A stretch of 64,000 nucleotides of DNA. Origin: Branchiostoma floridae (Eukaryota > Chordata > Leptocardii > Amphioxiformes > Branchiostomatidae). The notes below the pieces were generated by a model. The model saw only the letters and a list, made by a program, of their open reading frames with translations, had not been told where the DNA came from and did not search any database. This document shows positions 22,136-34,815 of this stretch, piece after piece. The translations under genes and the position numbers were made by a program. The stretch's first letter is position 1, and each line of letters begins with the position of its first letter. The DNA is taken from positions 14,867,459 to 14,931,458 of the forward strand of contig NC_049979.1 in the NCBI RefSeq assembly GCF_000003815.2, given 5' to 3'.

Positions 22136-23671
22136 CTAATCCTTGAAATGGTCCTGTTTCTTACGGAGCGCGGTCTCTCTCATGGCGCGCCCCATTCCGC
22201 ACGAGCCCTCCCCCAGCCACGCCATAATCCCCGTCTTACCCGTCTTTACCTCGATCTTCGAGACGATTTCCGACGGCTTCATCTGCACACAGGTGTTCGG
22301 GTGGAGATAGGCCAGCGCCCGACTGCGAGGCAGCACTAACAGCTCGTCTTGGTTCATCTCGGAGTAGACGGAACCATTAGCGGTTAATGTCGAGCCGCAG
22401 CTCCTTCCCGAGTCTGGCCGCTCCCACGGAGATCCGAAGTGGAGATCAAAACACATGGACGGCGGCCGCTGCCCCTGGCTCACCGCTTCCACGGCGTCGT
22501 CATCTGCAGGTGCCGGTGCGTCGGCGTCTGGCGCTCCGTTAGTTTGGTAAGAAGCCAATGTATGGGCCCACTTTTCCTGGGACGGAGGAGACAGAGTTAC
22601 CTCAGGCTGTGGCAGGTACTCGCGCGCTAAGTTGTGGATTCTCCACGCCTCCACGTCGGACACCTTCTTGAAGTTCTTTCCAGACTTGTGCGCGTGGATG
22701 GGAGGAAACGTCGTCGAGTTTTTCTTCGCATCCGTTAGACCGGTCGGGGACAGCCGAAACGCCTTCGGTGAGGCTGGATCGTACAGATGTTCATCAGAAG
22801 AGTCCGCCCTTTGAAGACCGTTAAGCACGGGGCTGCCAGGGGGTGTTTTGGTCGTCCTTACCTCCTCCGCTGATCGAGATGTCGTAAAGGCGAGCGGCGA
22901 AGGCGGCACCAGGTAGCGGGTCTGTCCGACGATCCTGCGCCGGACGTTTGGCGGGGTGCTGACCAGGTAGTGGTCGCGGTACTGCGTCCCTGAATGCAGG
23001 GCGCCTTCTTGTGTTAACGGGTCGTTCTCTTTCCCAGCGCTGTAACGTTGCCTTGAGGAGTCTCTAGCTGAGTCTCTAACAGGCCGCACCGGCGCCGTGC
23101 TTGGTGGGGACGGGACGGGCCGATCACTCATCGCTGTCCTTCCCCGTTGTGGCTGGGAAATAAACAGGTCATGACCATGACTTAGCGCCTTCCTACCTGT
23201 CCTCGGCGATCTCGCCTCCGACAGATACCCAGTAACAGCGGCTGTCTTTGACCTTAGCTGTGCAAGACGTAGCTGAAGACGTCTTTGCTCTGTTGTCAGG
23301 TACTTGATGACGGCATCTCTCTGGAGCTGCGCCGACTTCACCGCCTCCTGGCGTTTGCGGTTGTGGATGTCGTTCTGGTGCCGCACCTTATAATGATATG
23401 ATAATGATGATGATATTGCCAGTATAATGATGATGTCGTTGGTGAAATAAAGACAGAAAAACCACCAACATAATGAAGTAGATACAAAAGGAGAAAAGCA
23501 GATGTATTTACCTTCATGACGGTGTCGGCAGTCTTTGGAATGACGATCACCGGGGAGTCGCCTGGCAGAGTTGGGTCGTGCTCGCCGCCCGTCGGGGACA
23601 GGACGCTCGGAAAGGAGCTCGCCATCATCAACGAGTCCCCGAAGTCTTCTCCCGCGTGCTTAGTCTTGTTT
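22136..23671 (-). CDS. Unrecognised low-complexity protein with basic helical N-terminal part (last two exons)
   Basis: Two minus-strand exons are joined in phase: 23671-23512 (acceptor TTTATAG, donor AAG|GTAAAT) and 23386-22136 (acceptor TATAAG, stop TAG). Together they give at least 469 residues. Order of segments: a short acidic/serine-proline lead (HDPTLPGDSPVIVIPKTADT); a strongly basic amphipathic helix, probably coiled coil (RKRQEAVKSAQLQRDAVIKY, then EQRRLQLRLAQLR); a long disordered Ser/Pro/Arg stretch; a YLVPPSPLAF box; a KKVSDVEAWRIHNLAREYL helix; an Ala/Asp-rich linker; and a C-terminal block with LLVLPRSRALAYLHPNTCVQ and a Gly-rich GEGSCGMGRAMRETAL. No transmembrane segment or enzyme motif was seen. 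The start is unresolved: translation could begin at Met-Met-Ala within the upper exon or in an exon further upstream. GC-rich coding third positions support it as real. The family is not recognised. Confidence 0.75.
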
Positions 23672-26600
23672 CTATAAATGGCATGCATTTTGCAGTTTTT
23701 AGCAGTCTTACTTCGGTGAAAGGTACAGGCAAATACAAGAAGCCTGCCATAAATTTCGCCAGTGCTTGATCAAACTAGTGTCTAAGGTGAATGACAGATA
23801 TTTTTACATTCGTCACACCTGGGGCTTCTATATGTGATACATGGGGTGTGACAGATGTATCAATGGCAGGTAGAGAAAAACAACATCTAGATTTACTCCT
23901 CTACAAAAAGAGCGGTGACCCCTGGCCGGCCGCGGTCAAGTTGTAAGCTCCCCGGTGCCGGATGTGGGTCACGTCAGGTGAAAGCGCTTCAAGAACACGA
24001 ACTTCACACATTGAGAAAAAAGTTTCCGTCACCTGCAACAGTATATCATCTTCCAACAACATTTTTCGTGTGCGGGTTTAATATTTGACTACCGTCTTTT
24101 TGCCTACAGCGATTTGACCAGGTGTTTGCAGTATTTTGTTTTCTATTAAAAAAAGTTGGCTGAGGTACGAAATATGGCAGTTGTTCACTCTGGTAGTGCA
24201 TTCTTGCCACAACTAACAGAATTGGTGCTGCCTTGACTAAAGTTTACATCTTATTGCAGCGTTGCTCTGGTGAATAAACCAGACTAACTTCCTCCAACAA
24301 TGGTCTGGATTTCTCAACACGACAGCGTGAGAAAAGGACGTGTAATTGAATTATGAGTAAGGCTACCGTGGGCTATTCAACCTTCCTGGTATGAGGATCA
24401 AACTATGTTACCAGGCTAGTGAATCCACTGCTTCTAGGTTTAATTCCCATCGTTCACACATATCACACTATTAAAATTCTAGAATCAGTTCCATCTCAAG
24501 TGTGCCTTTAACTTACAACGTCTATACTTAGCGTTTGAGTTCCGTTTGTTGCCTGCCGCTTTTGTGCTGCTTTTGTCTGTTCTGGAAGTTAAAGGCAAGC
24601 GAAAAATATGACAGTCAAAATTGTGCCAAGCAAAATGCTACCAGAACACCACCCATGAGCCCCTTGTTCAATCTATAGCTATGTAAACAACAGAGGACTC
24701 ACCAAAATGAGATGTAAGGCGTCCGCGAGCCTTAGGAGAACTTTCAACCTGGAAGATATTGTTTTCTACTACTAGTACTAGAACCCACGAAAGTGCACAA
24801 CTCCAGTACAGTTTGTTCCGGTCAGTGCAGTTGCTGAGTTTATATACTCTTATTTCCAGGGTCTTGGGATCACAGTTCTTTCTCAGGTTCCCTCGTATGT
24901 TTGTAATTCCTTTGTGACTGGAGTGTTTTCCAACAGGTCATGGACCCTTCCGTTGCGCAGGAGTTCTTAGGCCGCACGTTGGAAGAGTGCTGAAGGAACG
25001 CGTTTCACCTGTCGGTAGGATCGGGTAGGTCCCGCTGAAAGGCGTCACAAGCTCAGGTTTCCCGTAAACAGGACGGAACATGATTTATGGGGATTTTCGA
25101 TGTTTGGTCAGTATCGTGTTGGTGTTTGGGCAACGTTCGACAACGTGAAACAACTCGGCAATGGATCTGCTTTGATACGTAAAAATACGACCTTGGATAA
25201 AAGGCGTTTAAAGGTGACTGAAGGACTTAAGATTCACGTTGGCGACCGGTCGTGCCTGTGTGTGTTCCTGGCTAGATTACCACTCTCACTTACGCGGCGG
25301 GTATTGTTACTCTGAGGTAACTATCGGCCAGGGACTATTGAAACTTTGTTGACGCGACAAAAGTACAGAGACTAATCTCCAAGCAAGTGTATGGCTCCGG
25401 CTTGTTTTACACGCCTCTTAAAATGCAGTATTTCATGTCTGTCTTTTACTACTACCGTAAGCAGGTTCATGGACAGAACAGACATCATGCTCAGGACAGA
25501 ACTACTACAGACATACAAAAAAACCTAAAAGACGTAGAAAAGCCGGACCTATGGTCACCTAATCTCAAAACCGACTCACACTCATCATGCCGAGGAAAAG
25601 TTCTGACAACGGCAGGGACAACAGGTGGCTACTGTAGTTAAAACCAATACCGCTAGAGGAGCTGATAACTATGGTTCATCTGAAGCGTTGACGTGGAGAG
25701 CTGACTTGACTTCTCGGGATATACTCATCTCCGAGTAAGATGATGAGATAGGGGACATTTTTTTACAGCTGAGTTCCTCTGACAATCACCCACACTGTCG
25801 GAACTGGAGAAAATCGACAAGTCAGAAAACGATACCGTCTTCCACCCCAACATCTGCTTGAAAATTGCGGTCACCAGGCACATCTGTGATCACAGTCGTC
25901 CGTCCATTTGTTTCTCCAAGTATCATACAGCGACGCCATGACAACCTTTTCGTCACAAGAAGGCTGGACTTTGATGGACACATCACAAGTATTTCCCCAA
26001 TTTGTTGTCTTAAAGCTATCGTACGACGATTGTGACCGAATGCGCCCACAGGTAGGAATACCAGTACAAGTATGCCCATAAACAAATTAACAAGACAGGT
26101 CCAGATAAATGTCAGCAGCTATCAGAAGTAAAACAGACCATGACACAAACCAGGTTTGACGTACGACTCTGTAAGTGGTTTTGGTTTCTATAAATGGCAC
26201 AATTTCCCTTTGAGATAACTCCAGACAAAAATGACCCTAGTGCCTCGTAAAGAGACACGGAAAAAATTTACAACTTTTATAAGTGGCCGGAAATATTAAT
26301 ATTTCAGCAATGCAATACGCGCCAATACATTTTTATTGCGATGCTATTCGTCTGTGAATGCATTAATCATACAATTAAGAGGAGCGGGTCCACCGGCGGG
26401 TGACGACAGCTAGCTTCCATGTGAGGCTCAGCGGCGGGGTACTTTTGCTGATTCCGTCCTGTTTTCTTATAGCTGTATTGTTCTGAGAGCTACCGTCTCC
26501 TGTAACATCTCGCTATGTAGAAATAAGAGCCAAACGAACACTGTTTCTATCAGAAAACAAGAGATAATCAGTGAGAAACGGCAGTAGAACAGTCGGGACG

Positions 26601-27916
26601 CCTTGTGTGGAGACTAGGCCGCGCCTGTGCGTGGAAGGCCGGTTATTAATGACACAGGATTACTGTTGTTATTCTCAAAGGCCGCAGTCGGTAAAAACGA
26701 TCGATCCCAATAATGACCCGGCAGATAATTTGTTTCTGACAAGCGCTAGCGACGACGCAGGCTTGTAGATTGGCTCAGGCCGTCCATGGCGGATTTCTAC
26801 TACAATTATAACGTCCTTTTCGGGAATTAAGGAGTTAGCCTAAGCATTAACGTCCCTCGGTTATTGCTGAACTCACCTTATCCATAGATTACTTTGTGAG
26901 AGGTTTTCTCAACTTATCAGCTATCAACAGGGAACTATCAGAGAAGCACAAGGTTGCTTTCAGGGCTTTGTCGAGAGGGATATCGGGGTATCAAAATCAC
27001 AAGAAGAGCTCTTACGGACTACACCGCCCCAATCGTCGTCCAATTAAACCACCAGCCGTCCTAACCGGGATTACAACCGGGCAAAGACTATTGCAAACGT
27101 CCTGTTTCTTTACTTCGGAAAGCGATGAAATGTCAGAGGTCACTAGCGTTAGAGGGGTGCTTGTGATATTGGCAATCTGCGAATTGCTTCCCGGGTAAGC
27201 CTCCATGGCAGGCTTTACGTTTCGATGTGGCGACACTGTTTTCAAGCTGAAACCATGTTCTGACTTTCGTATTTCGTATTATTTGTCAACAGAGACGGGA
27301 GCCACTAATGATGCACTACAACTGAACAATCAGAAAACAGTAGTATGAAAGCCAGCAAAAACTTTAAACATCCACCGAGAAGCCTGCTGCAGAGGCTAGA
27401 AGTGCTTTCTAGGTCCGACCGGGAAGAGCCTTTTGCGTCAAGGTCAACAAAAGCGGAATAAAGTATTTCAGAAAGCCGTGTCTGAGGGGATCTTGCCGCG
27501 CGGACGCCCCTTTTGTGATGTGCATATTCATTACGCTCATCAAGCTCACCCAACCGTGCTGTTTATGTGGAATTCAAATTGCATGAGAGTCTGCGGCGCG
27601 TGCGTCTGAGGCTAATGATCTCACATTGACTCACGCTCGGCACTACAAGCACACACGCCCTGTTAGGATCGGCTGTCCCAGCCGTCGCTACTTCTTGGAG
27701 GCGGGGAATAGAGAAACGCGTCGCCAAGGATATGTCTTGGCTGAAGAGTGGCAACGTGTAGAGTTGCCGAAGAGGTACTCGGCTCGCGTGGCGGCCATGA
27801 GAGTCGATCGCAGCCGGCAATAGGTGCTTGAACCTGTCAGTTCTACGGGTCACGGCACCGGGAAGTATTGTTGATAGTGTATGTAGAGATATGTATGACT
27901 ACATGTAGGGTTTATA
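23672..27916. other. Intergenic region between divergent genes; no confident exon
   Basis: This lies between the minus-strand gene and the plus-strand receptor, so it should contain both promoters and possibly a 5' exon of the minus-strand gene. Several 60-100 codon frames exist, but none has splice signals and composition that convince. The minus-strand stretch 26085-25830 is open in two overlapping frames, one of them Cys-rich; see findings. No TATA-like element could be assigned to a start. Confidence 0.5.
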
Positions 27917-28876
27917 ATGGAGACAAATTCGACAGACAACGACGGCCTGGGGTTCTCCCCACCCGTCCGCTCTATAGACCTGACCCTAACCGTAGCCATC
28001 TGTACCGTAGCCGGACTGATTCTGGTCGGGAACGCCGCGTTCTTATGCCGCCGGCGGCGTCCTAAAGAAGGCGCCGTCAACATCCTCCTCCTGGACAACC
28101 TGGCGGGTTCTAACATCGGGCTGGTGGTGTATCTCTCCGGCCTGGTGACGGGGGATTTCCTGCATCATAACGGCCACCTGTCCGCGGCGTCGCTACAGAT
28201 CCTGTGTAATGTGGAAGGCGTTCTCGGCATCCTGTTCTCGGAGCTGTCCCTTTGGCTCAGCCTCACCATCACCGTCAGCATGTTCGTCCGTCAGGTCTGT
28301 CCACGCAGGATGCGCCGCGGCAAGGACTACCTCCCCGTCTACAAAGTCATCGCCATCGCAGAGTGGATGACAGCCCTGATCTTAGCTGGCTTTCCTCCTG
28401 CTCTGTCCATCTTCTTCAGTAAGGACCACGCGCCGACCGTCACGGCGTACCACGAGGTCTTGTGCCTGCCCCAGGGAACCAAAACCGAGCATAAACTCGA
28501 GTTCACTCTCTTCTTAAATTGCGCTATTGTACTGACCATCTTCGTCTGCCTGTCCGCAGTGCCTTGTTGTATCAGGGGACAGTTAAAGAAGGCCTCCCTG
28601 GCGATGGAGGAGAGGATAATAAAGCGGGACGCGGCGGTGTTCGCGAGGATGGGGGCGGCGGTGCTGATCATCGCCATCCCGTGGGTCCCCGCCCTGCTCA
28701 TGTTTACCATGACGTACTTCGGGATCAGGATCAGACAGACCGTTCTTCAGTGGACCCTGTGGTGTGTTCTACCCTCCGGTCCCGCCATGTTTCCCGCGGT
28801 TTACGTCATCGTGGTGGAGAGTACCCGGTGCCGCCACCTTCTCAACTCGTGCAGAGACAAATGTGAGTCATCTTAA
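27917..28876 (+). CDS. Intronless opsin-like class A GPCR lacking the retinal lysine
   Basis: A 319-aa seven-helix protein. The ATG follows an in-frame TGA about 20 bp upstream, and the last codon is followed by TAA at 28874-28876. Helices by eye: 1 (21-44, with GN), 2 (54-78), 3 (92-126), 4 (141-165), 5 (194-220), 6 (241-268), 7 (275-300). Helix 3 matches opsins in spacing: Cys97 (rhodopsin Cys110), Glu100 (Glu113 counterion), Glu109 (Glu122), Trp113 (Trp126). Cys183 can form the loop-2 disulphide. Helix 6 has RM at 244-245 and W256-x-P258; helix 7 has FPAVY at 292-296 in place of NPxxY. The lysine position in helix 7 is Pro286 (or Ser287), so no Schiff base is possible. The ERY position reads Ser-Met-Phe (121-123), so normal G-protein coupling is doubtful. 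The N-terminus has an Asn-Ser-Thr glycosylation site. It may belong to an amphioxus group of non-retinal opsin-like receptors; another class A subfamily is possible. Confidence 0.85.
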   Translation: METNSTDNDGLGFSPPVRSIDLTLTVAICTVAGLILVGNAAFLCRRRRPKEGAVNILLLDNLAGSNIGLVVYLSGLVTGDFLHHNGHLSAASLQILCNVEGVLGILFSELSLWLSLTITVSMFVRQVCPRRMRRGKDYLPVYKVIAIAEWMTALILAGFPPALSIFFSKDHAPTVTAYHEVLCLPQGTKTEHKLEFTLFLNCAIVLTIFVCLSAVPCCIRGQLKKASLAMEERIIKRDAAVFARMGAAVLIIAIPWVPALLMFTMTYFGIRIRQTVLQWTLWCVLPSGPAMFPAVYVIVVESTRCRHLLNSCRDKCESS

Positions 28877-29042
28877 CGGTTCATTTGATAAGCCCATCAG
28901 GTTCACTGTTCACATCTAGACATACTCAATAACTGTCTGGAATTAGTTTCTGAGTTGGTTCTACATTGTTCTTTTTTATAACTTACAACAGTGATGGTAT
29001 GGCTAGAATACGTCGATGAAATTTAGACATCCAGGTAATAAG

Positions 29043-29149
29043 ATACGCCAAAAAGCAGTTACTCAAGCAACTGGGTATGATTTTTGAAACGGTCAGACGT
29101 TTCAGATAACATCTGTTATCATTCGCCAGCGAACTGCTTTTTGGCGTAT
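29043..29149. mobile_element. 107-bp MITE-like inverted-repeat element
   Basis: ATACGCCAAAAAGCAGTT at 29043-29060 is the exact inverted partner of 29132-29149. The interior contains a second short palindromic pair around CAGACGTTTCAGATAAC. Size and structure fit a MITE. No clear target duplication could be assigned. Confidence 0.7.
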
Positions 29150-32100
29150 GCCTTGAATATCTCCAATCCAGTTTCAGGCGATATCCATGCACATTGAATT
29201 ATTATTTAAAGTGCTCTCAAAGTTTGGCAACTACAATTAATATGACATTACACAATGCAATTATAGGACCTGCTTTATTGCAAAATTATAATCTAAATTA
29301 TAATGTAACGTTGGCGTCAAATTTGAAAAGGCGCTGGGGCACTGGCATAAATCGTTATGGCAAAATGTAAGATACCATGCTAGAAGAGAAAAATAGACCG
29401 TTTCTTTGTGACAACGATAGTTTCAGCCTCAAGTTGAAACACAAGATCAAACATAAATCACACTTTCCAACTTCCCAGCGTCTCTCCAAAGTTGATTAAA
29501 AGCAACCGTTGTGGCGTAATTTGTATAAATTGATGATAACAATATGACAGCGTGCGGCATTTTGCTGTTGTGGAAGCGTTTAATCTTTGTATCAGCGTGA
29601 GTTAAATTGGCCATTGAACACCTTCACTTGCTCAATATCTAACCCCCACATTACTCACACAGACCGCCCAGTCAGCACTTCTATCTGTGTTCAGATAAAG
29701 CTGATTTATAATTCTCCACGTCGGCACAGACCGCCGACGGCTCCGTTGAGATTAGCAGATGTTTTATTGGATCACCATCCATTTCCAAGGACTCGACGCT
29801 ACACAGATCCTTATCTGTTTAATAACACGCCTGACATTTAATAGTCACGACATTGTGTGTGTCTCTCTAAATATATATCCACCAAAGATGAAAAGATGGA
29901 TGCCCTGCAACAGCATAATCTTGGCTCTGAGGGAACCATAATTTCCTTGGTTATCGAACATTTTCAAGCGGAAATTTAACTGAGAATTTACGTTAGATGA
30001 AAACAGAAGGCCAGGAGGCTAGCTAAATTCACTTGCGAACTGGAGCTGAGTGCAATAATTGACACGTCAGATATGTTGATTTTCGGGTTCAGTATTTTTT
30101 CTCCGAGAACAAGTAACATGACATGTGCCCAACTGTTAAAAAATATCTATAGTCCTGATCTTGGTGCGCGTCCCGCTACAGAAGGATTAAGTTGACGCCA
30201 TTCGCTCCTTTTTGCCTTTTACCTCCGTACAGTTAATGGCATGAGATCAGCCGCTGATATCAATATCACGAGTAGGAGCGAGCTGAAACGTAACAGATGT
30301 TCAACCAGTAAAACTTGTCTTGTTAATTAATCTCCAAGCAAATGTGCGGCTCATGTGGTTTTGCACATTTTTTGCAGCCTTTCTGAAAATAATTCACCTC
30401 AAAGGATTTGTTTAATATATTCATTCAGTTGTACATTATAATAAAAGAGCAGAAATAAAACGATGACAACAAGGATATGAGGTGCTGGGAGGGGGTGGGC
30501 AGTGCCCGACATCCATGCTAAGTTTTAGCTGTGTAGAAAAAGAAAAGGCTGGCGTGTTCCGCTGAGCTGAGAATAATAGCAGCCGGTAAAGTTTGGCAGG
30601 GGTGATGCGACAGGTGTTTGGATCGAGGTCACGCGATCACTGACACAACTCTGCAGCACTGGCGGCTCCAACCATGGTCAGCACCCGGCTTTCTGTAAAA
30701 CTACAACAGTACACTTTATTCGAACTTACACGGCTCAAAATTACACACAATGATTAAGTTCCTCTAACTATCTATTCCATGCGCACAATCGGACTGAGAA
30801 GCAAACACAACAAAATCGTTCATAAATGACTTCTTGAGTCTTCCTGTTCTCAAACAACCTGAGTGCGGTTGAAAACATGGCCTGGTGGGAGCAATAACTT
30901 ACTCGATAACTAAAAAGAAGTTTTATGCCACAGTCTGTGCAACACGTGGCGTTACATACAATGTCCTTGACGATACAATCTCCTGTATGTGGGTGTGATA
31001 AAAGCTTTAACCACTCTGGAATAGCGCTTAGATATTAGATAGCTAAAATAGCGTCGTCACGAACGAAATTGGGCAATTTGGCCAATCTTCTGTCAAAAGA
31101 CTCCATCTAACTCCTGCTTTCTTGCGCTGTATATGGGACGTATATTTGCTCCGGCAATCGACAGTTTGAAGAGAAATCTATCAGGGATAAATGGTTTTTC
31201 CTCCATAAAAATCACTCACGCTTGAGGTGTTCATCTCCAGGCACCTCCCGCCTGTGTTTCATCACTCGTCTCTCTCTTAAAGGCAGAGTCGTAACATTTC
31301 TGCAAAACTGCCACAATCATGATTGTATCCTCCACATATCACTATTCCCATAACGATATATTTTATCGTGTCTCAGACTAAATTGATGTCTATTGGTTTG
31401 TTCACATTTGGGTCCTCTTATCAACCATTGCTCGTAAAAATAGACCCTAAAGCGGCAACCTTTTAATAACAAATTTTGTTATGCTGTTAAAAACTGGTGT
31501 TTTATTTCCCAAATCTCACAATTGAGGGCCCTCGTATGCTCTCAGCGTACTTACACGTCTATTTGATTGACACGTTTCTGTATCGTCTGAAATACGCACT
31601 CGATTTATGTGTGCTCAAATTGGTACAGGAAGTTGCATCTTGTATTTATTCTGTCAAACGTTATGATTCTGTGTATTTGAATTGTTTCCTCTTATACGCT
31701 TTTTCCGCGTCTGATGGTTAGGATCTAATGTTCATAGCCATCCGAGAAAATAAATCTATATTAAACCGAGATCTGGCAGGAAATCAGCTCAGTGCAGGTG
31801 CGGAGGAATTGATAACCATGCCTCGTTGTGAGAACCGCCTGCACGTCCAAATATTGTATCTGTGAGTCCCCGAGGGCGGGCCCACGGGAGCGGGGTCTGC
31901 CCGGGTCTCGTGCCGTGCGTGGTTAATAATCGTGGGAAAACACCTGTACACTCCCACCGACGTGAGGCGCATTGCATCGGGGAGTGGTGCATTCCGAAAC
32001 GTGCCCAACTTCAAAACGTGGATGGATATACCGAAATGTGGTATGGTATACCCCGACATTTTTTTAATTTAAATGAAATAACTGCAAATCGGGATTCCTT

Positions 32101-32703
32101 TCAATATCTCTGAGATGTTAAAAAAGACAACCATAACGCTTTGTTTTGGCTTCTCAGTTTTTTTTTACATACAACCATCCCTCAAAACATAGAAACATAA
32201 AACAAAAACATGGAAATACATAAGTCTGGCAGACCCGCAGTCACCGTGTCATTCATTGAACCGCTAATTTTGATGGACATCTAAGATCAGTAAATCATCG
32301 TATGCGATTTATTGAAATGGTGTCCTTAGAAAACAGCAGGCCCCGAGGCCGGCTCAGGCACCATATGTCACCACAGGTTTCTATTCCCATAGCAACATCG
32401 ATTGACGCAAAAGACGTCATTCCAGATGTTTCTTTATTTCCTGTCTCCATATACAATGCATGAGCCACGAAAATATCAGTTGGCATGCTGTGTACAAATT
32501 AGATAATAAGAATCAAGGGCATTTGTATAAACAGTGTTTAACCGTAATATGTAGTTATTCATCAAACATGGCTAGAGTGCTTCAACATCCTTGTAACGTT
32601 ACATGTATAATTCTTTGTATTATCATATAAGCAGTTCCCTAGTGAGTCTGATGGATACTTTGGCTGTCGTATCATGATCTTACTAGAAAATCTTAAGGAC
32701 AAA

Positions 32704-32785
32704 GTGGGGACGTGGAATAAAGCACAACTTTATTCCACGTCTCCACTACAACACGTGGAATAAAGGACAACTTTATTTCTCCACT
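32704..32785. repeat. Tandem hairpins containing GTGGAATAAAG
   Basis: GTGGGGACGTGGAATAAAG (32704-32722) and CTTTATTCCACGTCTCCAC (32728-32746) form a 19-bp stem with one mismatch and a 5-base loop. A shorter related hairpin (ACGTGGAATAAAG...CTTTATTTCTCCAC) follows immediately to about 32785. Confidence 0.75.
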
Positions 32786-32821
32786 ACAAACGTCTGTCTC
32801 TGGGTCAAGCTGAAGGATCTA

Positions 32822-32865
32822 GATAAGGTGACGGGCTGTTGAAGATAAGGTGACGGGCTGTTGAA
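32822..32865 (+). repeat. 22-bp tandem duplication
   Basis: A 22-bp unit containing GATAAGGTGACGGGCTG occurs twice head-to-tail, one copy directly after the other. Confidence 0.75.
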
Positions 32866-34815
32866 GATGAGACAGTGAGGGATTGACGGTTGTCTGCATT
32901 CTTCTCCGATGGAAGACCATTCAGCACAAATGACAGTACCAATCAACTTTGATTTGAACGAAAACAGCAAAAAAATCATCTAGCTAGTGTCAGAAGTTAG
33001 ATTAGATTAAATCAGATTATGTACAGTATTCAAAACCCAAAATGCGGAAAGCGTATGAATGTTCTTTCAACGACATTTAACGTTACAACTTTTACTAGAC
33101 ATCCAGTTAGAACAGAGAGCTTCAAACATTGAAATTTGACGCTGCAAGTATTGCGACACATCTGGCGGCATCATTTCCTTAATGGTATCAAAGTAAGAGG
33201 AGATCATCAAGATCTCTTTGCCTTTGTCAATATTTCATAGACCTTATATTGATAGCAGAAGATATAGTTACTTTTATCATGGGACATCTGCCAACAACTC
33301 ACAACTCAAGAAAACGGCATAGCCAAGCGGCAGAGAGCTTGAAGGAACGGCAAGGCATACTAGTAATTTGCAAAATATTCCGTTATGTGCGACATGACTA
33401 GACTAAGATGCTGCCGCTTTGCCTTAATCTATATAGAAATTGTGTTTTGTGAAACCGTTAGAGTAGACAAGCCGGCACCAACCATCCCCGGATGTGTGCA
33501 GGACTAGTCTGTCACAAGCAGGAGTCATGAGCGAGGCGGATTGAAAGGCCTGGTGAGTAGGATTAGGCTCTGGACAGGAAACTGATTTTACAAATCACAT
33601 TGAAACGTAGCCTGGTATTGAGCCTCTTTCAGCTTCTGTCCGCTTCCAATCTATCACTACCCTTCGGAAACAAGCCTAAGATGATGCAAGGACATTACGT
33701 CCTTGGATAATGCAATGCAAACCTGATTCTAGTCTGCTTCCGACATAATGAAATAATCTAACTCTTTTTGAGAGACATGGGAGACGGACCGCCATTGCCC
33801 CTTCTATACCGCTGATCGAGGGGTCTTGCAAAGAGCGCATTCCAAACCTACTGAAGGATGGAAATATATGTCGTTACCTGTCATGAAAATGTCGTAAAAT
33901 GGGCCCATGTGTCGTAAAGCGTGCTGTGCCAGAACGAACTTATTTTCGCTGTCTTGAGTCACACTTTGATGTCATTAGAGGATGTCATCCTTGAAATTAG
34001 TATTGTTACTCAATTCCTCGTGACTGTTCCTCATGGCGATTCAAACTACGATTCGGAAACAGTTTTCAAACTGTGACTCAACTTAAGACTTGTTAATGTC
34101 TCAGCAAACCGATCTCTATGCGCATATGATAATAACATATAATAAGAGAAAACTTGCCAAGTTGAGATTGGATCGTTGCTAATTTGAAATTACGTCACCC
34201 AACTACTCCTTTACATCCAATTGAGCGCCGTTAAGTTTGTCGCACAAAATAGGCTATGTTCGTTAGTCTCCTGCGGATTAGCATAACCGTATTATCCACG
34301 CACAGCTGTGACGACAGTACTGTCGTCTGAAATACTAAGATAAAACGTTTGGATCGGTGCTTAGGCGATTCTTCCGTCTCCTGGCTCTACCTGGTTAACG
34401 TCAGGCGGATCAACAGGTTACTTCGACTGGAAGCTTAGGAGACTAAATTGTTTTATTTGGTATTTGTAACTTTCACAAGTACTTCCTTGGCAAGGGAATG
34501 AAAACCTCATTATTAAATACATACCATCCACGACAAAATGTGTCAGCTATAAAAAAGTGCTAAACATAAAATGACAAGGGAAAAATGCATGCCGCCCTTT
34601 ACACAATCACATTATAGGACACAAGGTATTCAATGGGGCGTCCTGTAAGTTTTTTTATCAAGAACTTCAGTTACCGAATGTGAAACGAGACATTTATAAG
34701 GAAGAAAGTGGAAAAAAATGCGGATCCTCTCCCCGGTGGCTGAGGTGAGTTCCATTCAGCACCAAGGACAGCACTAATGAGGCTAGGTTTGTTCAGCCAT
34801 TATCACCATTGTTTC

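Noticed and set aside
28339-28710. 123-codon antisense frame in the receptor gene
   Set aside because: Shadow of the intronless sense gene with seven helices.
31784-32113. GC-rich block with overlapping 67-91 codon frames on both strands
   Set aside because: No splice signals, no recognisable domain and both strands equally open; GC content alone explains the frames.
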